Shown here one piece after another: positions 26,009-34,682 of a DNA stretch of 57,902 nucleotides. A program made the position numbers and the translations under genes. The notes beneath the pieces were generated by a model. It had not been told where the DNA came from and did no database searches. It worked only from the letters and a program-made list of their open reading frames with translations. Position 1 is the first letter of the stretch. Each line of letters opens with the position of its first letter. This DNA comes from Spirochaetaceae bacterium UBA5556 (GTDB lineage: Bacteria > Spirochaetota > Spirochaetia > Treponematales > Rectinemataceae): contig DIMW01000013.1 in NCBI GenBank assembly GCA_002425765.1, positions 37,426 through 95,327 on the forward strand, in the 5' to 3' direction.

Positions 26009-26656
26009 ATGGCCTTTGATGAGCGCAAGGATGAGCGCGATTTTATGGTTCGTTCGCAGATCGCCGCGCGGGGCGTCAGGGACAGGCGTGTGCTGGAGGC
26101 CATGCGGAAAGTGCCGCGGCATCTCTTTGTGCCGCAGTCCTACGGCGCGGAAGCCTACGATGACTATCCCCTGCCCATAGGCTTTGGACAAACGATCTCC
26201 CAGCCTTACATCGTCGCCTTCATGGCGGAGGCGCTTCTGCTTAAAGGAGAGGAGCGAGTGCTCGAAATAGGCACGGGTTCGGGCTATCAGACGGCGGTGC
26301 TCTCCACGCTCGCCGGGAATATCCGCAGTGTGGAGCGGATAGCCGCTCTTCTGGAACGGGCGCGCGCCACGCTTGAGTCTCTGAAGATCGACAATGTGGA
26401 ACTCCGGCTGGGCGACGGTTTCTTCGGCTGGATCGAAAAGGCGCCCTTCGACGCGATCATCCTGAGCGCGGCCCCTTTCGATATTCCGGCTACAATTCTG
26501 CGCCAGCTCGCCGATGGCGGCAGGCTCGTCGCGCCTGTAGGACCATCAGGGGCGCAGACGCTGGTCCGAGTGACGCGACGCGGCGAACATTTCGATACCG
26601 AGGCGCTGCTCGATGTGGCGTTCGTGCCGATGCGGCCCGGCGTGAGCGATATCTAA
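26009..26656 (+). CDS. pcm: protein-L-isoaspartate O-methyltransferase
   Basis: 215 aa, family length. Methylates isoaspartyl residues in aged proteins, using S-adenosylmethionine, to start their repair. Motifs are MVRSQIAARGVRDRRVLEAM, PIGFGQTISQPYIVAFM (substrate and catalytic Ser region), VLEIGTGSGYQTAVL (SAM loop) and ALLDVAFVPMRPG near the C-terminus. An extended -10 promoter precedes it and it appears monocistronic. It faces the convergent purine nucleoside phosphorylase gene. The window also encodes an isoaspartyl dipeptidase at 35581, which would act on isoAsp peptides after proteolysis. Confidence 0.95.
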   Translation: MAFDERKDERDFMVRSQIAARGVRDRRVLEAMRKVPRHLFVPQSYGAEAYDDYPLPIGFGQTISQPYIVAFMAEALLLKGEERVLEIGTGSGYQTAVLSTLAGNIRSVERIAALLERARATLESLKIDNVELRLGDGFFGWIEKAPFDAIILSAAPFDIPATILRQLADGGRLVAPVGPSGAQTLVRVTRRGEHFDTEALLDVAFVPMRPGVSDI

Positions 26657-26698
26657 ACAGAGCACGCGACACCTCCGCCACGCCAAAAGAGCGCGCCA

Positions 26699-27535
26699 TC
26701 ATTCGCCTTCCCCTGCCGCAATCCTCGCGATAATCGCTCTCATCAGCGCTGAAAAATCGGGCTGCCTGCGCGCCGAAATCTCAAGCACCTCATCGCTTGT
26801 AATGGGCTGATCGAGTATGCCCGCCGCCATATTCGTAATGCACGAAATACCGAGAACCCTGAGCCCGCAGTGGACAGCGGCGATCACTTCCGGAACGGTG
26901 GACATTCCGACAGCGTCAGCGCCGAGCACACGCGCCATGCGGATCTCCGCGGGCGTCTCGTAGGCCGGCCCGAGAAACCAGGCATAGACACCTTCGCGAA
27001 GGCTGATCCCAAGCGCGTCTGCGGTCTCGCGCGCGAGCTGGCGAAGCTGAGGATCATACGCCTTACTCATATCGGGGAACCGCGGCCCGATACGCTCGTC
27101 ATTCGGCCCCACAAGAGGATTTCGTCCCGAGAGGTTGATGTGGTCCTTGATAAGCATGAAATCGCCCGGCTTGAAATCCGTGTTCACCCCTCCCGCCGCA
27201 TTGGTGACCAAGAGCGCCTGAATGCCGTACGCGCGCAGTACGCGCACCGGAAACGCGATCCGCGAGGCGTCCCCGCCCTCATAGCAATGAAAGCGCCCCT
27301 GCATCGCGAGCACTTTTACTCCATCGACAAAGCCCGCCACACAGCGTCCCGCATGTCCTGGTGCCGTAGATGCGGGAAATCCCGGAATTTCGCCATACGG
27401 AAGCGTCACAGGCCGTGAAAGCTCCTCCGCGAAGCCCCCCAGTCCCGATCCCAGTACGAGCGCACACGCGGGAGCCTCACCAAAATTCCCGCGTAACATG
27501 GCCGCCGCACGCTGAATGTCTTCGTAATTGTCCAT
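26699..27535 (-). CDS. punA: purine nucleoside phosphorylase (trimeric, class I)
   Basis: 278 aa from ATG 27535, which has AGGAG 7 bp upstream. Cleaves purine (deoxy)nucleosides with phosphate, giving (deoxy)ribose 1-phosphate. Signature segments are ALVLGSGLGGFAEEL (phosphate site), PGHAGR, MQGRFHCYEGG, VTNAAGGVN, GPAYETPAEIRM and GMSTVPEVIAA (ribose site Met). The base-binding Asn falls in CITNMAAGI. It appears monocistronic and convergent with pcm. Its product can feed ribose/deoxyribose catabolism, for which deoC and ribokinase genes are present at 37-45 kb, though these are not physically linked. Confidence 0.95.
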   Translation of the reverse strand: MDNYEDIQRAAAMLRGNFGEAPACALVLGSGLGGFAEELSRPVTLPYGEIPGFPASTAPGHAGRCVAGFVDGVKVLAMQGRFHCYEGGDASRIAFPVRVLRAYGIQALLVTNAAGGVNTDFKPGDFMLIKDHINLSGRNPLVGPNDERIGPRFPDMSKAYDPQLRQLARETADALGISLREGVYAWFLGPAYETPAEIRMARVLGADAVGMSTVPEVIAAVHCGLRVLGISCITNMAAGILDQPITSDEVLEISARRQPDFSALMRAIIARIAAGEGE

Positions 27536-27667
27536 AGGTACTCCTGCTATAAAAGTACTATGGCAGTATATCAAGAAGGACATACCGTCTATCAAGACTC
27601 TTTCAAATCTCCTCTGCGTTGCCGTACTTCGGATATCTACTTTTTCGGGATGCAATGCATAAAAAAG

Positions 27668-27696
27668 GAAAGCCCCGGCTCGCTTCCGGGGCTTTC
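27668..27696 (-). terminator. rho-independent terminator of the SdrD-like lipoprotein gene
   Basis: Perfect 11-bp stem GAAAGCCCCGG / CCGGGGCTTTC with a 7-base loop. On the minus strand it is followed by CCTTTTTT. It lies 25 bp beyond the stop codon of the lipoprotein gene. Confidence 0.88.
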
Positions 27697-27721
27697 TTGA
27701 TTGCGAAAGCATTGAAAAGAA

Positions 27722-29290
27722 TCAGAACAGAATCGGGTTTGTACCGCCTTCGGTGTTGTTATAGGCGTCGTATTTGTCTTTCTGGGCGAGTAGCTGTGCA
27801 GAGGTGAAGGACGCCGGGTTGGCAAGCATGTACTCACCATCATACAGGAAGAAATACGTGACGAGCTTGTTGCCGGCGATGTAGGCGCCATTGGCGTAGT
27901 TGAACTCGCTGCCCATGAGCTGTTTGGAGAGCAATACCGTGGCGGACGAACCAGTCGCGCTCAGGTAGGCCGAAGCGTCTTTGAGGCTTGTAACGTTGAG
28001 CGGCGAAAGCGCGAAGCTTGAAAGAAGTGAAACATAGTTCTCCAGCGTAGCTTTGCTGACCTGGACGCCGTTCGTCTTGCCCGCGACTGCCTTGTCGATA
28101 TTCGTCTTCCAGAAGCCGATGGTGTAGCCGTTGGCCGTCTTGCCATTTATCCAGCCGTAGTCGAGCACAAAGCCAAAGTCGGCTTCCGAGGCTACTCCAT
28201 CCTTGGGTGTTACGGTTTGGGAAGCGCTTCCGCTATGGACAAAGCCCTCAATATTTCCAGCGGTAACCGTATAGGTCGTAGCTCCCTTCAGGTGATCAAA
28301 GGTATAGGTTCCGTCGCTCGCGCTGGTGGCGCTTGCCCCCGAGCTCAGCTGAAGAGAAACACTGCCCAGCACGGGCTCGGTAGTCTGGTAGACGCCGTCC
28401 TTGTTCACATCATAGAAGGTGACTCCGGCGATAGTCTCATAGGAAAGGCCGAAGTTGACGTCCGTCTTCGACTCAGGCAGAGTAACCGACTCCGAAGAGA
28501 CCGGATTCAGATACGGAGTGTGATAGTAGCCGGTCAAACCGCCCGAACTCACCGTGTAGGTGCCTGAGGATAATCCGGAGAAAGAATAGGCCCCGCTTGA
28601 ATCCGTGGTCGCGGTCGCTCCGGTCGAGAGTGTCACGACGACGCCCGCCAGCCCTGTCTCGCCGCTGTCCATCGTGCCGTTATTGTTCAGGTCGCGATAG
28701 ACATAGCCGGAGACGGAGTAGTAGACAGGCGCTGAGGTGATGAGCGGAGGAGTGACCTTGATCGTGCCGTACCATTTTCCTTTATCGAGTTTCGTGATCG
28801 TTCCGCCCCATGCTGTTTCCCCGTTCGTCAGGGCGGCGTGCGCGAGGACATAGATCGATCCGTCGGCATTGAACGAGAGATCGGCAAGCGGGACTGTGAC
28901 AAGCGCCATCTTGGCGGTGGGAGACAGTGTCTCCTTATAATCGAACTGCCCCGGAGCAAGAATTTTGCTTGTATCGATCATTGAAATGTCGCTGAGGATT
29001 TCTATATGCACCTCTGAGATCAATGCGCTGTAGCTGTCGCTGACAACATATTTTACATATAGATTCTCCGTGTCTTTCCATATGTATACATTGCCGGCCG
29101 CATTGGTTTGTCCCGCGGTAAGATTAAATGAAGACGCGCCAGACGGAGTCGTATCCGTGACCGTGACTGACCTGGTGCTTGTGGTGGTCTCGGTGTTCAC
29201 GCTTGATACGGGATTCGCGCACGAAATGACGAAGAGCGCGGCGATCGAGACGGCGAGTATTGCTTTCGCAATCTTTGACAACTTTTTCAT
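27722..29290 (-). CDS. lipoprotein with SdrD-type B repeats
   Basis: 522 aa. The lipoprotein signal MKKLSKIAKAILAVSIAALF ends in VISC, so it is anchored at Cys. Residues about 25-185 form an N-terminal beta domain I do not recognise. Two SdrD B-like repeats follow, the first starting VSGYVYRDLNNNGTMDSGE and the second IAGVTFYDVNKDGVYQTTE. Both have the Asp/Asn-rich calcium-type loop and a YTFDHL/YSFSGL end. The C-terminal 140 residues start at GYTIGFWKTN, a motif seen after such repeats in other surface proteins. GGAGG precedes ATG 29290. It has its own strong promoter and terminator, so it is a single-gene unit. Probably a surface-exposed adhesin or structural protein. Confidence 0.82.
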   Translation of the reverse strand: MKKLSKIAKAILAVSIAALFVISCANPVSSVNTETTTSTRSVTVTDTTPSGASSFNLTAGQTNAAGNVYIWKDTENLYVKYVVSDSYSALISEVHIEILSDISMIDTSKILAPGQFDYKETLSPTAKMALVTVPLADLSFNADGSIYVLAHAALTNGETAWGGTITKLDKGKWYGTIKVTPPLITSAPVYYSVSGYVYRDLNNNGTMDSGETGLAGVVVTLSTGATATTDSSGAYSFSGLSSGTYTVSSGGLTGYYHTPYLNPVSSESVTLPESKTDVNFGLSYETIAGVTFYDVNKDGVYQTTEPVLGSVSLQLSSGASATSASDGTYTFDHLKGATTYTVTAGNIEGFVHSGSASQTVTPKDGVASEADFGFVLDYGWINGKTANGYTIGFWKTNIDKAVAGKTNGVQVSKATLENYVSLLSSFALSPLNVTSLKDASAYLSATGSSATVLLSKQLMGSEFNYANGAYIAGNKLVTYFFLYDGEYMLANPASFTSAQLLAQKDKYDAYNNTEGGTNPILF

Positions 29291-29320
29291 ATCTACCTCC
29301 AAAACTTTAATATGATTTAT

Positions 29321-29349
29321 TATATAATGCATTTTTCTAATATTGTCAA
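29321..29349 (-). promoter_or_regulatory. strong sigma70-type promoter of the SdrD-like lipoprotein gene
   Basis: On the minus strand TTGACA (29344-29349) and TATATA (29321-29326) are separated by 17 bp, with TATAAT also overlapping slightly downstream. The start codon lies 31 bp beyond. One of the best promoter matches in the window. Confidence 0.7.
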
Positions 29350-29531
29350 CACCTCTAATTTCTGTAATTGTTTATATATCCTTACTTAGGGGACACTCAT
29401 GTGATATGAGACTATTACACAGATCTGCCCGATCATCCCCAAAAGTAAATACTGCAGAACATAGAAATTTCCACTTGATTTCATGTTTTCCTCCTGTTAC
29501 TATCGGTAGAAATACAAGGAATGGCATATTT

Positions 29532-32500
29532 ATGCAAAAAAGCAGGGGATGCGCGTATGACAATCCAATAAAACATCTTCAAAGAAATGGGCTCTATCGG
29601 CCTGAAGACGAGCACGATGCGTGCGGTATAGGGATCATCGCTGATCTAAAAGAGGGGGCAAACCATCGCGTGATCGTGGATGCACTCTCGGTTCTACGAA
29701 ACCTTGAGCATCGCGGCGCTGTCGGCGGAGATGGAAAGACAGGCGACGGGGCCGGCATCCTCTGTCAAATACCCCGCAGGTTCCTTCAAAAACAGAGGGG
29801 CCTCGCGCGCTTTTTTACCGACATTTCTCAACAAGAGAATGATTCTGCATTGGGAGCGACGCATGACCTTCCTTATGGAGTGGGCATGCTGTTTCTTCCC
29901 GCCGGCCATTCCGGTTTTCTAAAAGCGCAGGAGTTGATTTCGACCGTCGCTGAGCGCCGGGGATTCAAAATGCTCGCGTGGCGCGATGTCCCAGTCGTTC
30001 CCCAGGTCCTCGGCGAACGTGCGATCGCAAGCCTGCCGAGGATTTGCCAAGCTGTTGTTACAAGGGCAAATATGTCTGAAGCTCAAGGCGACGAGGCGCC
30101 GGCATCTGGGGACTCTCTTGAACGTGATTTTTTTCTTCTCAGAAAATATTTGGAAAATGAGGCAAAAATCGCGGGGTTCTCTCCCGATCAGTTCTATATT
30201 TCCTCGCTCTCATCGCGCACGATCGTGTACAAAGGCATGTTCGTCGCGTCCCAGTTCGCCTCATTCTACCCTGATCTCGAAGACCCGCTTTTTGAGAGCC
30301 AGTTCGCCATTGTGCACCAGCGATACAGCACAAACACTTTTCCCTCGTGGCCGCTCGCGCAGCCCTTCCGGATGATTGCCCACAACGGCGAGATCAACAC
30401 GCTGCGCAAAAATATCAACTCCATGAAAGCGCGGCAGGCGACAATGGCCTCTCCGCTTCTGGGCAAAGATTTCTTCAAAGACGTGCCAATACTCGAAGAG
30501 GCGGGTTCGGACAGCGCCATTTTTGACAATATTTTCGAACTGCTCGTCCACGCGGGCCGGAGCCTGGAACATGTATTCATGATGATGGTGCAAGAGCCTT
30601 TCAGCGAAAGGCTTGGAATTTCAAAGGATAAACAAGCTTTCTATGATTTTCATGCGGCAATGCTCGAAACCTGGGACGGCCCCGCCGCCATGGGCTTCTC
30701 CGATGGGCGTCGTGTTGGCGCTGCGCTCGACCGGAATGGGCTTCGTCCCTTCCGGTACTCACTCAGCAAAAACGGATATTTCCTCGGCGCAAGTGAGGCC
30801 GGCGTGCTCGATCTTGATGAGTCGGCGGTCGAAGAGCGTGGCATTCTCAGGCCTGGCCAGATGTTTCTGCTCGATTTGGACAGTGGCAGATTCATCAAAG
30901 ATATGGAAATAAAAACCCGCATCAGCCGGCAGAGTCCATACCGTCGCTGGCTCGAGGCCAATCATATTGGGCTACGCGGTCTGTTTGCGGAACAGAAGTT
31001 GCATGTGCCCATGGGAAAACCCAGCTCGCCGGAGGAAATGACGCGCCTCTCTTCATATTTTCTCTATGGACAAGAGACGGTACGCATTCTCAGGCCTATG
31101 ATGCTTCAAAAACAGGAGGCCACTTCCGCCATGGCGACCAAAAAGCCTCCTGCCATTCTCTCGAACTCCCAGGTGCCGCTCTCCGCGTACTTCCGTCAGC
31201 GTTTCGCGCAGGTGACCAACCCCGCCATCGACTCCTATCGCGAAAAAGTGGTGATGTCACTCGAAAACTATGTGGGAACACAGAAAAATCTTCTCGAGGA
31301 AAATCCCGAGCATTGCCGGCAACTCAAACTTCAGAGGCCCGTTTTATCCAACAGCGATGTGGAAACGCTGCGATCCGCAAAAGTTCCCGATTTTCACGTC
31401 GCCACCGTCTCTATGATTTTTCAGGTTCACGGAGGGCGCATAAATCTGGAACAAGCTCTGGAGACTCTCCGCAGGGAGGCCGCGCAGAAGATCGACGACG
31501 GGGCGAACCTGATCATCCTGAGCGACAGGGGCGTCGACGCGGAGCATGCTTCCATCCCCGCCCTCCTCGCGGTATCGGCCACGCACACGCATCTCGTCGA
31601 TGCCCAAAAACGCCATCTCGCGGGATTGATCGTCGAGACGGGTGAAGCCTGGGATATCCACGAAACAGCGGCCATGCTCGCCTACGGAGCGAGCGGCGTC
31701 AATCCATGGATGGCCTTCGAACTCATTCCTTCTCTCGCCAGCCAGTGGAACGATGACCACGGCGCGGAAATTCTCTCGGACAACTATATCGAGGCGCTGA
31801 ACAAGGGAATCCTGAAGATCATGTCGAAGCTGGGGATCTCGACCGTCTCTTCTTATAGAGGATCGCGGCTGTTCGAAGCCGTCGGGCTCTCCGAGGAACT
31901 TGTCGCGCGATATTTCAGGGGCACCGAAAGCCGATTCGGAGGCATTGACCTGGACGATATCGCCCAGGACATACTCTGTCGTCACCACGCGGCGTTTGCC
32001 CCGGAACACATGGGCAGCGAGGCAGGCCCCGTTCTGTCGCTTTCCCAGAGAGAACCCACGGCTGTGCCATGGCCTTCTATGCTCGCGGCGAAACTTACAC
32101 GAGCCGTCCGGTCCGGCGAGGCAGAGGCGTGGCGCGCGTATGCCGATGGCATGGACAGTTCGGCCAGATCTCCCTTCACGCTGCGCGATCTCTTCAGTTT
32201 TAAACAGACGACATCCATCCCCCTCGGAGAGGTTCAGTCCGCGGAGGAAATTATCCGTCGATTCTCCGTCGCCGCGATGTCGCTGGGCGCCCTGAGCCCA
32301 GAAGCACACGAAGCGCTCGCCGTCGGGGCAAACGCCATCGGCTCATGGAGCAACTCAGGCGAGGGGGGAGAAGATGCCGAACGTTGCTCCTATAAAGAAC
32401 AGGGCTACTCTTCCGAAAACGCGTCGAAACAGATCGCCTCGGGGCGCTTCGGCGTGACCGCCCGATACCTGGCCACAGGCCTTGAGCTACAGATCAAAAT

Positions 32501-34172
32501 CGCGCAGGGCGCCAAACCCGGAGAGGGCGGGCAGCTTCCCGGCGCCAAAGTCAACGAGTACATAGCAAGGATGCGGCATTCCAAGCCGGGAGTAACCCTG
32601 ATCAGCCCCCCGCCTCACCACGATATCTATTCCATTGAGGATCTCTCTCAGCTTGTCCATGACCTGCGCTGCATCAACCCAGGCGCCAGGATCGCGGTGA
32701 AACTCGCGGCGGAGACAGGCATCGGAACCGTCGCGGCCGGCGTCGCAAAAGCGGGGGCCGACTGCATTATCGTCTCCTCCGGCGATGGAGGGACAGGCGC
32801 CGCACCGCTCTCGTCGCTTGACTACGCGGGGGGGTACTGGGAAGAGGCGCTGCCCGAAATCCGGCAGGTTCTCGCGATGAATGGGCTCGATATCAATACC
32901 GTAATCCAGGTTGACGGGCGACTGCGGACCGCGCGCGATGTGGTCATCGCGGCGATACTGGGCGCGCGGGAGTTCGCGTTTGGCACGCTCTCTCTGCTCT
33001 CGATGGGGTGCGTCGCCTGCGGACAATGCAATCTTGGCAAGTGTCCGGCGGGCATCGCGACGCAAAACCCTGAATTCAGGGCGAAATTCAAAGGCCGCCC
33101 CGAGCATATCGCCGCGTTGTTCCAATATCTTGCGGACGATGTCCGTGCCATACTCGCATCGCTCGGCGCGAAAAGCCTCGATGATATAGCCGGCAACTAT
33201 GAACTGCTCGATTTCGGGGCAAGGGCAACAACAATAAAAGCAAGGAAGCTCTCTTTTGACCACATCAGGGAAGCGCTTGAAATCGCGCGGCGTTACCCGC
33301 TTTTTGACACGAGCGCGGGCGATGAGTCTGGTGTGCCGGCGATCCCCCTGCCTCCCGCCGGTCTGCGCAATTTCCGACCTGGCACGCAGGTGTCCTTCTC
33401 AATTTCAGATACCGAATCCCGGCTTCTTCAGAAGTGCGAATCGCTCTTCTCGCGGACAGTCGCCCCGTCAAAACTCGATCTGGCGCTTCCCATCCGCAAT
33501 TCCGACCGCTCCGTGGGAGCTTCCTTGAGCGGACAAATCATCCGCGCGGGCCTCGAGCTGGAACCGGATGCCATCCGCGTCAACTTTACGGGCGCCGCGG
33601 GGCAGAGTTTCGGTGCCTTTCTGGTACAAGGGGTTCTCTTCAGGCTGGAGGGAGAAGCAAATGATTATCTCGGCAAAGGCTTGTCCGGCGGGCGCATCAT
33701 CGTGCGGCCCAGGCCCGAGTCGCGCAATGAGCCCGAACAGAATGTCATCGCGGGGAACGTCTGTCTCTACGGCGCGACGGCGGGGGAGGCCTTCCTGAAC
33801 GGCAAAGTCGGCGAGCGATTCTGCGTGCGCAATTCGGGGGCCCTCGCGGTGGTCGAGGGAACGGGCAACCACGCGTGCGAGTACATGACCGAGGGCGTCG
33901 TGGCCGTGCTTGGGAGCACGGGCATCAATTTCGGCGCGGGCATGACCGGGGGTGTCGCGTACGTGCTCGATGAGGATCAGCTCTTCGACACCCGCTGCAA
34001 CGATTCCGATATCGATATAGCAGGCGTTACCCGTCCGGAGGACATTGCGCGGCTGCGGTCGATAATCGAGCGGCATTACGCGTATACCGGCAGCCCGAGA
34101 GCCGGGCGGATTCTCGATGAATGGGATGCCTGTCTGCCGCTCTTCCTCAAAGTGACGCCACAGGAACGCTGA
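29532..34172 (+). CDS. gltB: glutamate synthase, large (alpha) chain
   Basis: 1546 aa. Forms glutamate from glutamine and 2-oxoglutarate. Cys31 in DEHDACGIGII is the N-terminal nucleophile exposed by removing a propeptide of about 30 residues, and the glutaminase domain runs to about 430. The central domain, an FMN barrel (GEGGEDAERCSYKE, KPGEGGQLPGAKV, VSSGDGGTGAAP) and a [3Fe-4S] motif with Cys-x5-Cys-x4-Cys (CVACGQCNLGKC) follow. The beta-helix (about 1270-1510) closes the protein. Full length. ATG 29532 has AAGGA about 12 bp upstream, rather far. No gltD is adjacent, so the electron donor is encoded elsewhere or it is ferredoxin-dependent. The 180 bp upstream hold only a short hairpin (CTCAT/ATGAG, 29396-29410). 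Confidence 0.95.
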   Translation: MQKSRGCAYDNPIKHLQRNGLYRPEDEHDACGIGIIADLKEGANHRVIVDALSVLRNLEHRGAVGGDGKTGDGAGILCQIPRRFLQKQRGLARFFTDISQQENDSALGATHDLPYGVGMLFLPAGHSGFLKAQELISTVAERRGFKMLAWRDVPVVPQVLGERAIASLPRICQAVVTRANMSEAQGDEAPASGDSLERDFFLLRKYLENEAKIAGFSPDQFYISSLSSRTIVYKGMFVASQFASFYPDLEDPLFESQFAIVHQRYSTNTFPSWPLAQPFRMIAHNGEINTLRKNINSMKARQATMASPLLGKDFFKDVPILEEAGSDSAIFDNIFELLVHAGRSLEHVFMMMVQEPFSERLGISKDKQAFYDFHAAMLETWDGPAAMGFSDGRRVGAALDRNGLRPFRYSLSKNGYFLGASEAGVLDLDESAVEERGILRPGQMFLLDLDSGRFIKDMEIKTRISRQSPYRRWLEANHIGLRGLFAEQKLHVPMGKPSSPEEMTRLSSYFLYGQETVRILRPMMLQKQEATSAMATKKPPAILSNSQVPLSAYFRQRFAQVTNPAIDSYREKVVMSLENYVGTQKNLLEENPEHCRQLKLQRPVLSNSDVETLRSAKVPDFHVATVSMIFQVHGGRINLEQALETLRREAAQKIDDGANLIILSDRGVDAEHASIPALLAVSATHTHLVDAQKRHLAGLIVETGEAWDIHETAAMLAYGASGVNPWMAFELIPSLASQWNDDHGAEILSDNYIEALNKGILKIMSKLGISTVSSYRGSRLFEAVGLSEELVARYFRGTESRFGGIDLDDIAQDILCRHHAAFAPEHMGSEAGPVLSLSQREPTAVPWPSMLAAKLTRAVRSGEAEAWRAYADGMDSSARSPFTLRDLFSFKQTTSIPLGEVQSAEEIIRRFSVAAMSLGALSPEAHEALAVGANAIGSWSNSGEGGEDAERCSYKEQGYSSENASKQIASGRFGVTARYLATGLELQIKIAQGAKPGEGGQLPGAKVNEYIARMRHSKPGVTLISPPPHHDIYSIEDLSQLVHDLRCINPGARIAVKLAAETGIGTVAAGVAKAGADCIIVSSGDGGTGAAPLSSLDYAGGYWEEALPEIRQVLAMNGLDINTVIQVDGRLRTARDVVIAAILGAREFAFGTLSLLSMGCVACGQCNLGKCPAGIATQNPEFRAKFKGRPEHIAALFQYLADDVRAILASLGAKSLDDIAGNYELLDFGARATTIKARKLSFDHIREALEIARRYPLFDTSAGDESGVPAIPLPPAGLRNFRPGTQVSFSISDTESRLLQKCESLFSRTVAPSKLDLALPIRNSDRSVGASLSGQIIRAGLELEPDAIRVNFTGAAGQSFGAFLVQGVLFRLEGEANDYLGKGLSGGRIIVRPRPESRNEPEQNVIAGNVCLYGATAGEAFLNGKVGERFCVRNSGALAVVEGTGNHACEYMTEGVVAVLGSTGINFGAGMTGGVAYVLDEDQLFDTRCNDSDIDIAGVTRPEDIARLRSIIERHYAYTGSPRAGRILDEWDACLPLFLKVTPQER

Positions 34173-34229
34173 AACTTTCCGCAGCGACCGGAAACTCGGT
34201 ATGAACCTCGGAGCTCTGCGGACGCGCGT

Positions 34230-34502
34230 CTCGTTCACGATGCCGAAACCGGGCCCCCCGTCATAATTCTCCATCGCGCCGAAGGCACCGCGCGGGGTCG
34301 GCCCGGCACCCCCATGAATAAGACCTTTCTCGATGTCGCTCACAAGCCTTGGAAAGCGATGTATACCATGCGAATAGGTCCCCTCGAGCGAATTGCGCAC
34401 CATCTCAAGCGCGACCTTCTTCGCGTGCTCGACCGGAGCGCCCCGCCCCGGCAGGATGCTCTCAAAACGCTCGCGTACTTCTTCAGTCTGAATTTGTAGC
34501 AT
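34230..34502 (-). pseudogene. 5' remnant of a malate/L-lactate/2,3-diketogulonate dehydrogenase (Ldh_2 family)
   Basis: About 91 codons from ATG 34502 read as the start of an Ldh_2-type NAD(P)H dehydrogenase. VEHAKKVALEMVRNSLEGTY is followed by SHGIHRFPRLVSDIEKG, the family's conserved Ser-His-Gly motif, and then ENYDGGPGFGIVNE. The family is normally 330-350 residues. Here similarity stops at about 34230 and the frame runs on into the antisense of gltB, whose stop is at 34172. The remaining three quarters of the gene are gone. A start codon and GAGAGG ribosome site are still present. Deletion joined to the gltB end is the simplest explanation. Confidence 0.65.
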
Positions 34503-34604
34503 TGAACCAACCTCTCAACATGGAACTTCATAGATACCTTGATTCATCAATTGTAAATAAACTCCTGTATTGAATAAATATTTTACATTCTTTTATTTTT
34601 ATGC

Positions 34605-34632
34605 TTGACACTAAAGTTTTACTACATAATAA
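34605..34632 (+). promoter_or_regulatory. predicted promoter of the RpiR-type regulator gene
   Basis: TTGACA (34605-34610) and TAATAA (34627-34632) with a 16-bp spacer in a strongly AT-rich gap, about 50 bp before the coding start. Confidence 0.5.
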
Positions 34633-34682
34633 TATTGAAACAAATATTTTGCAGAAGCATCGTCTGATAAGGCGGAAGTCCC

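Noticed and set aside
27668..27696. Possible regulatory palindrome
   Set aside because: Perfect GC stem followed by a T-run on the minus strand just after a stop codon; it is an ordinary terminator.
29372..29563. Short minus-strand frame in the gltB upstream gap
   Set aside because: 63 residues without ribosome site or recognised features; the gap is regulatory.
33468..34229. Minus-strand continuation of the Ldh_2 remnant into gltB
   Set aside because: Beyond about codon 91 the translation loses family features and lies antisense to conserved gltB sequence, so it is not a gene fusion.
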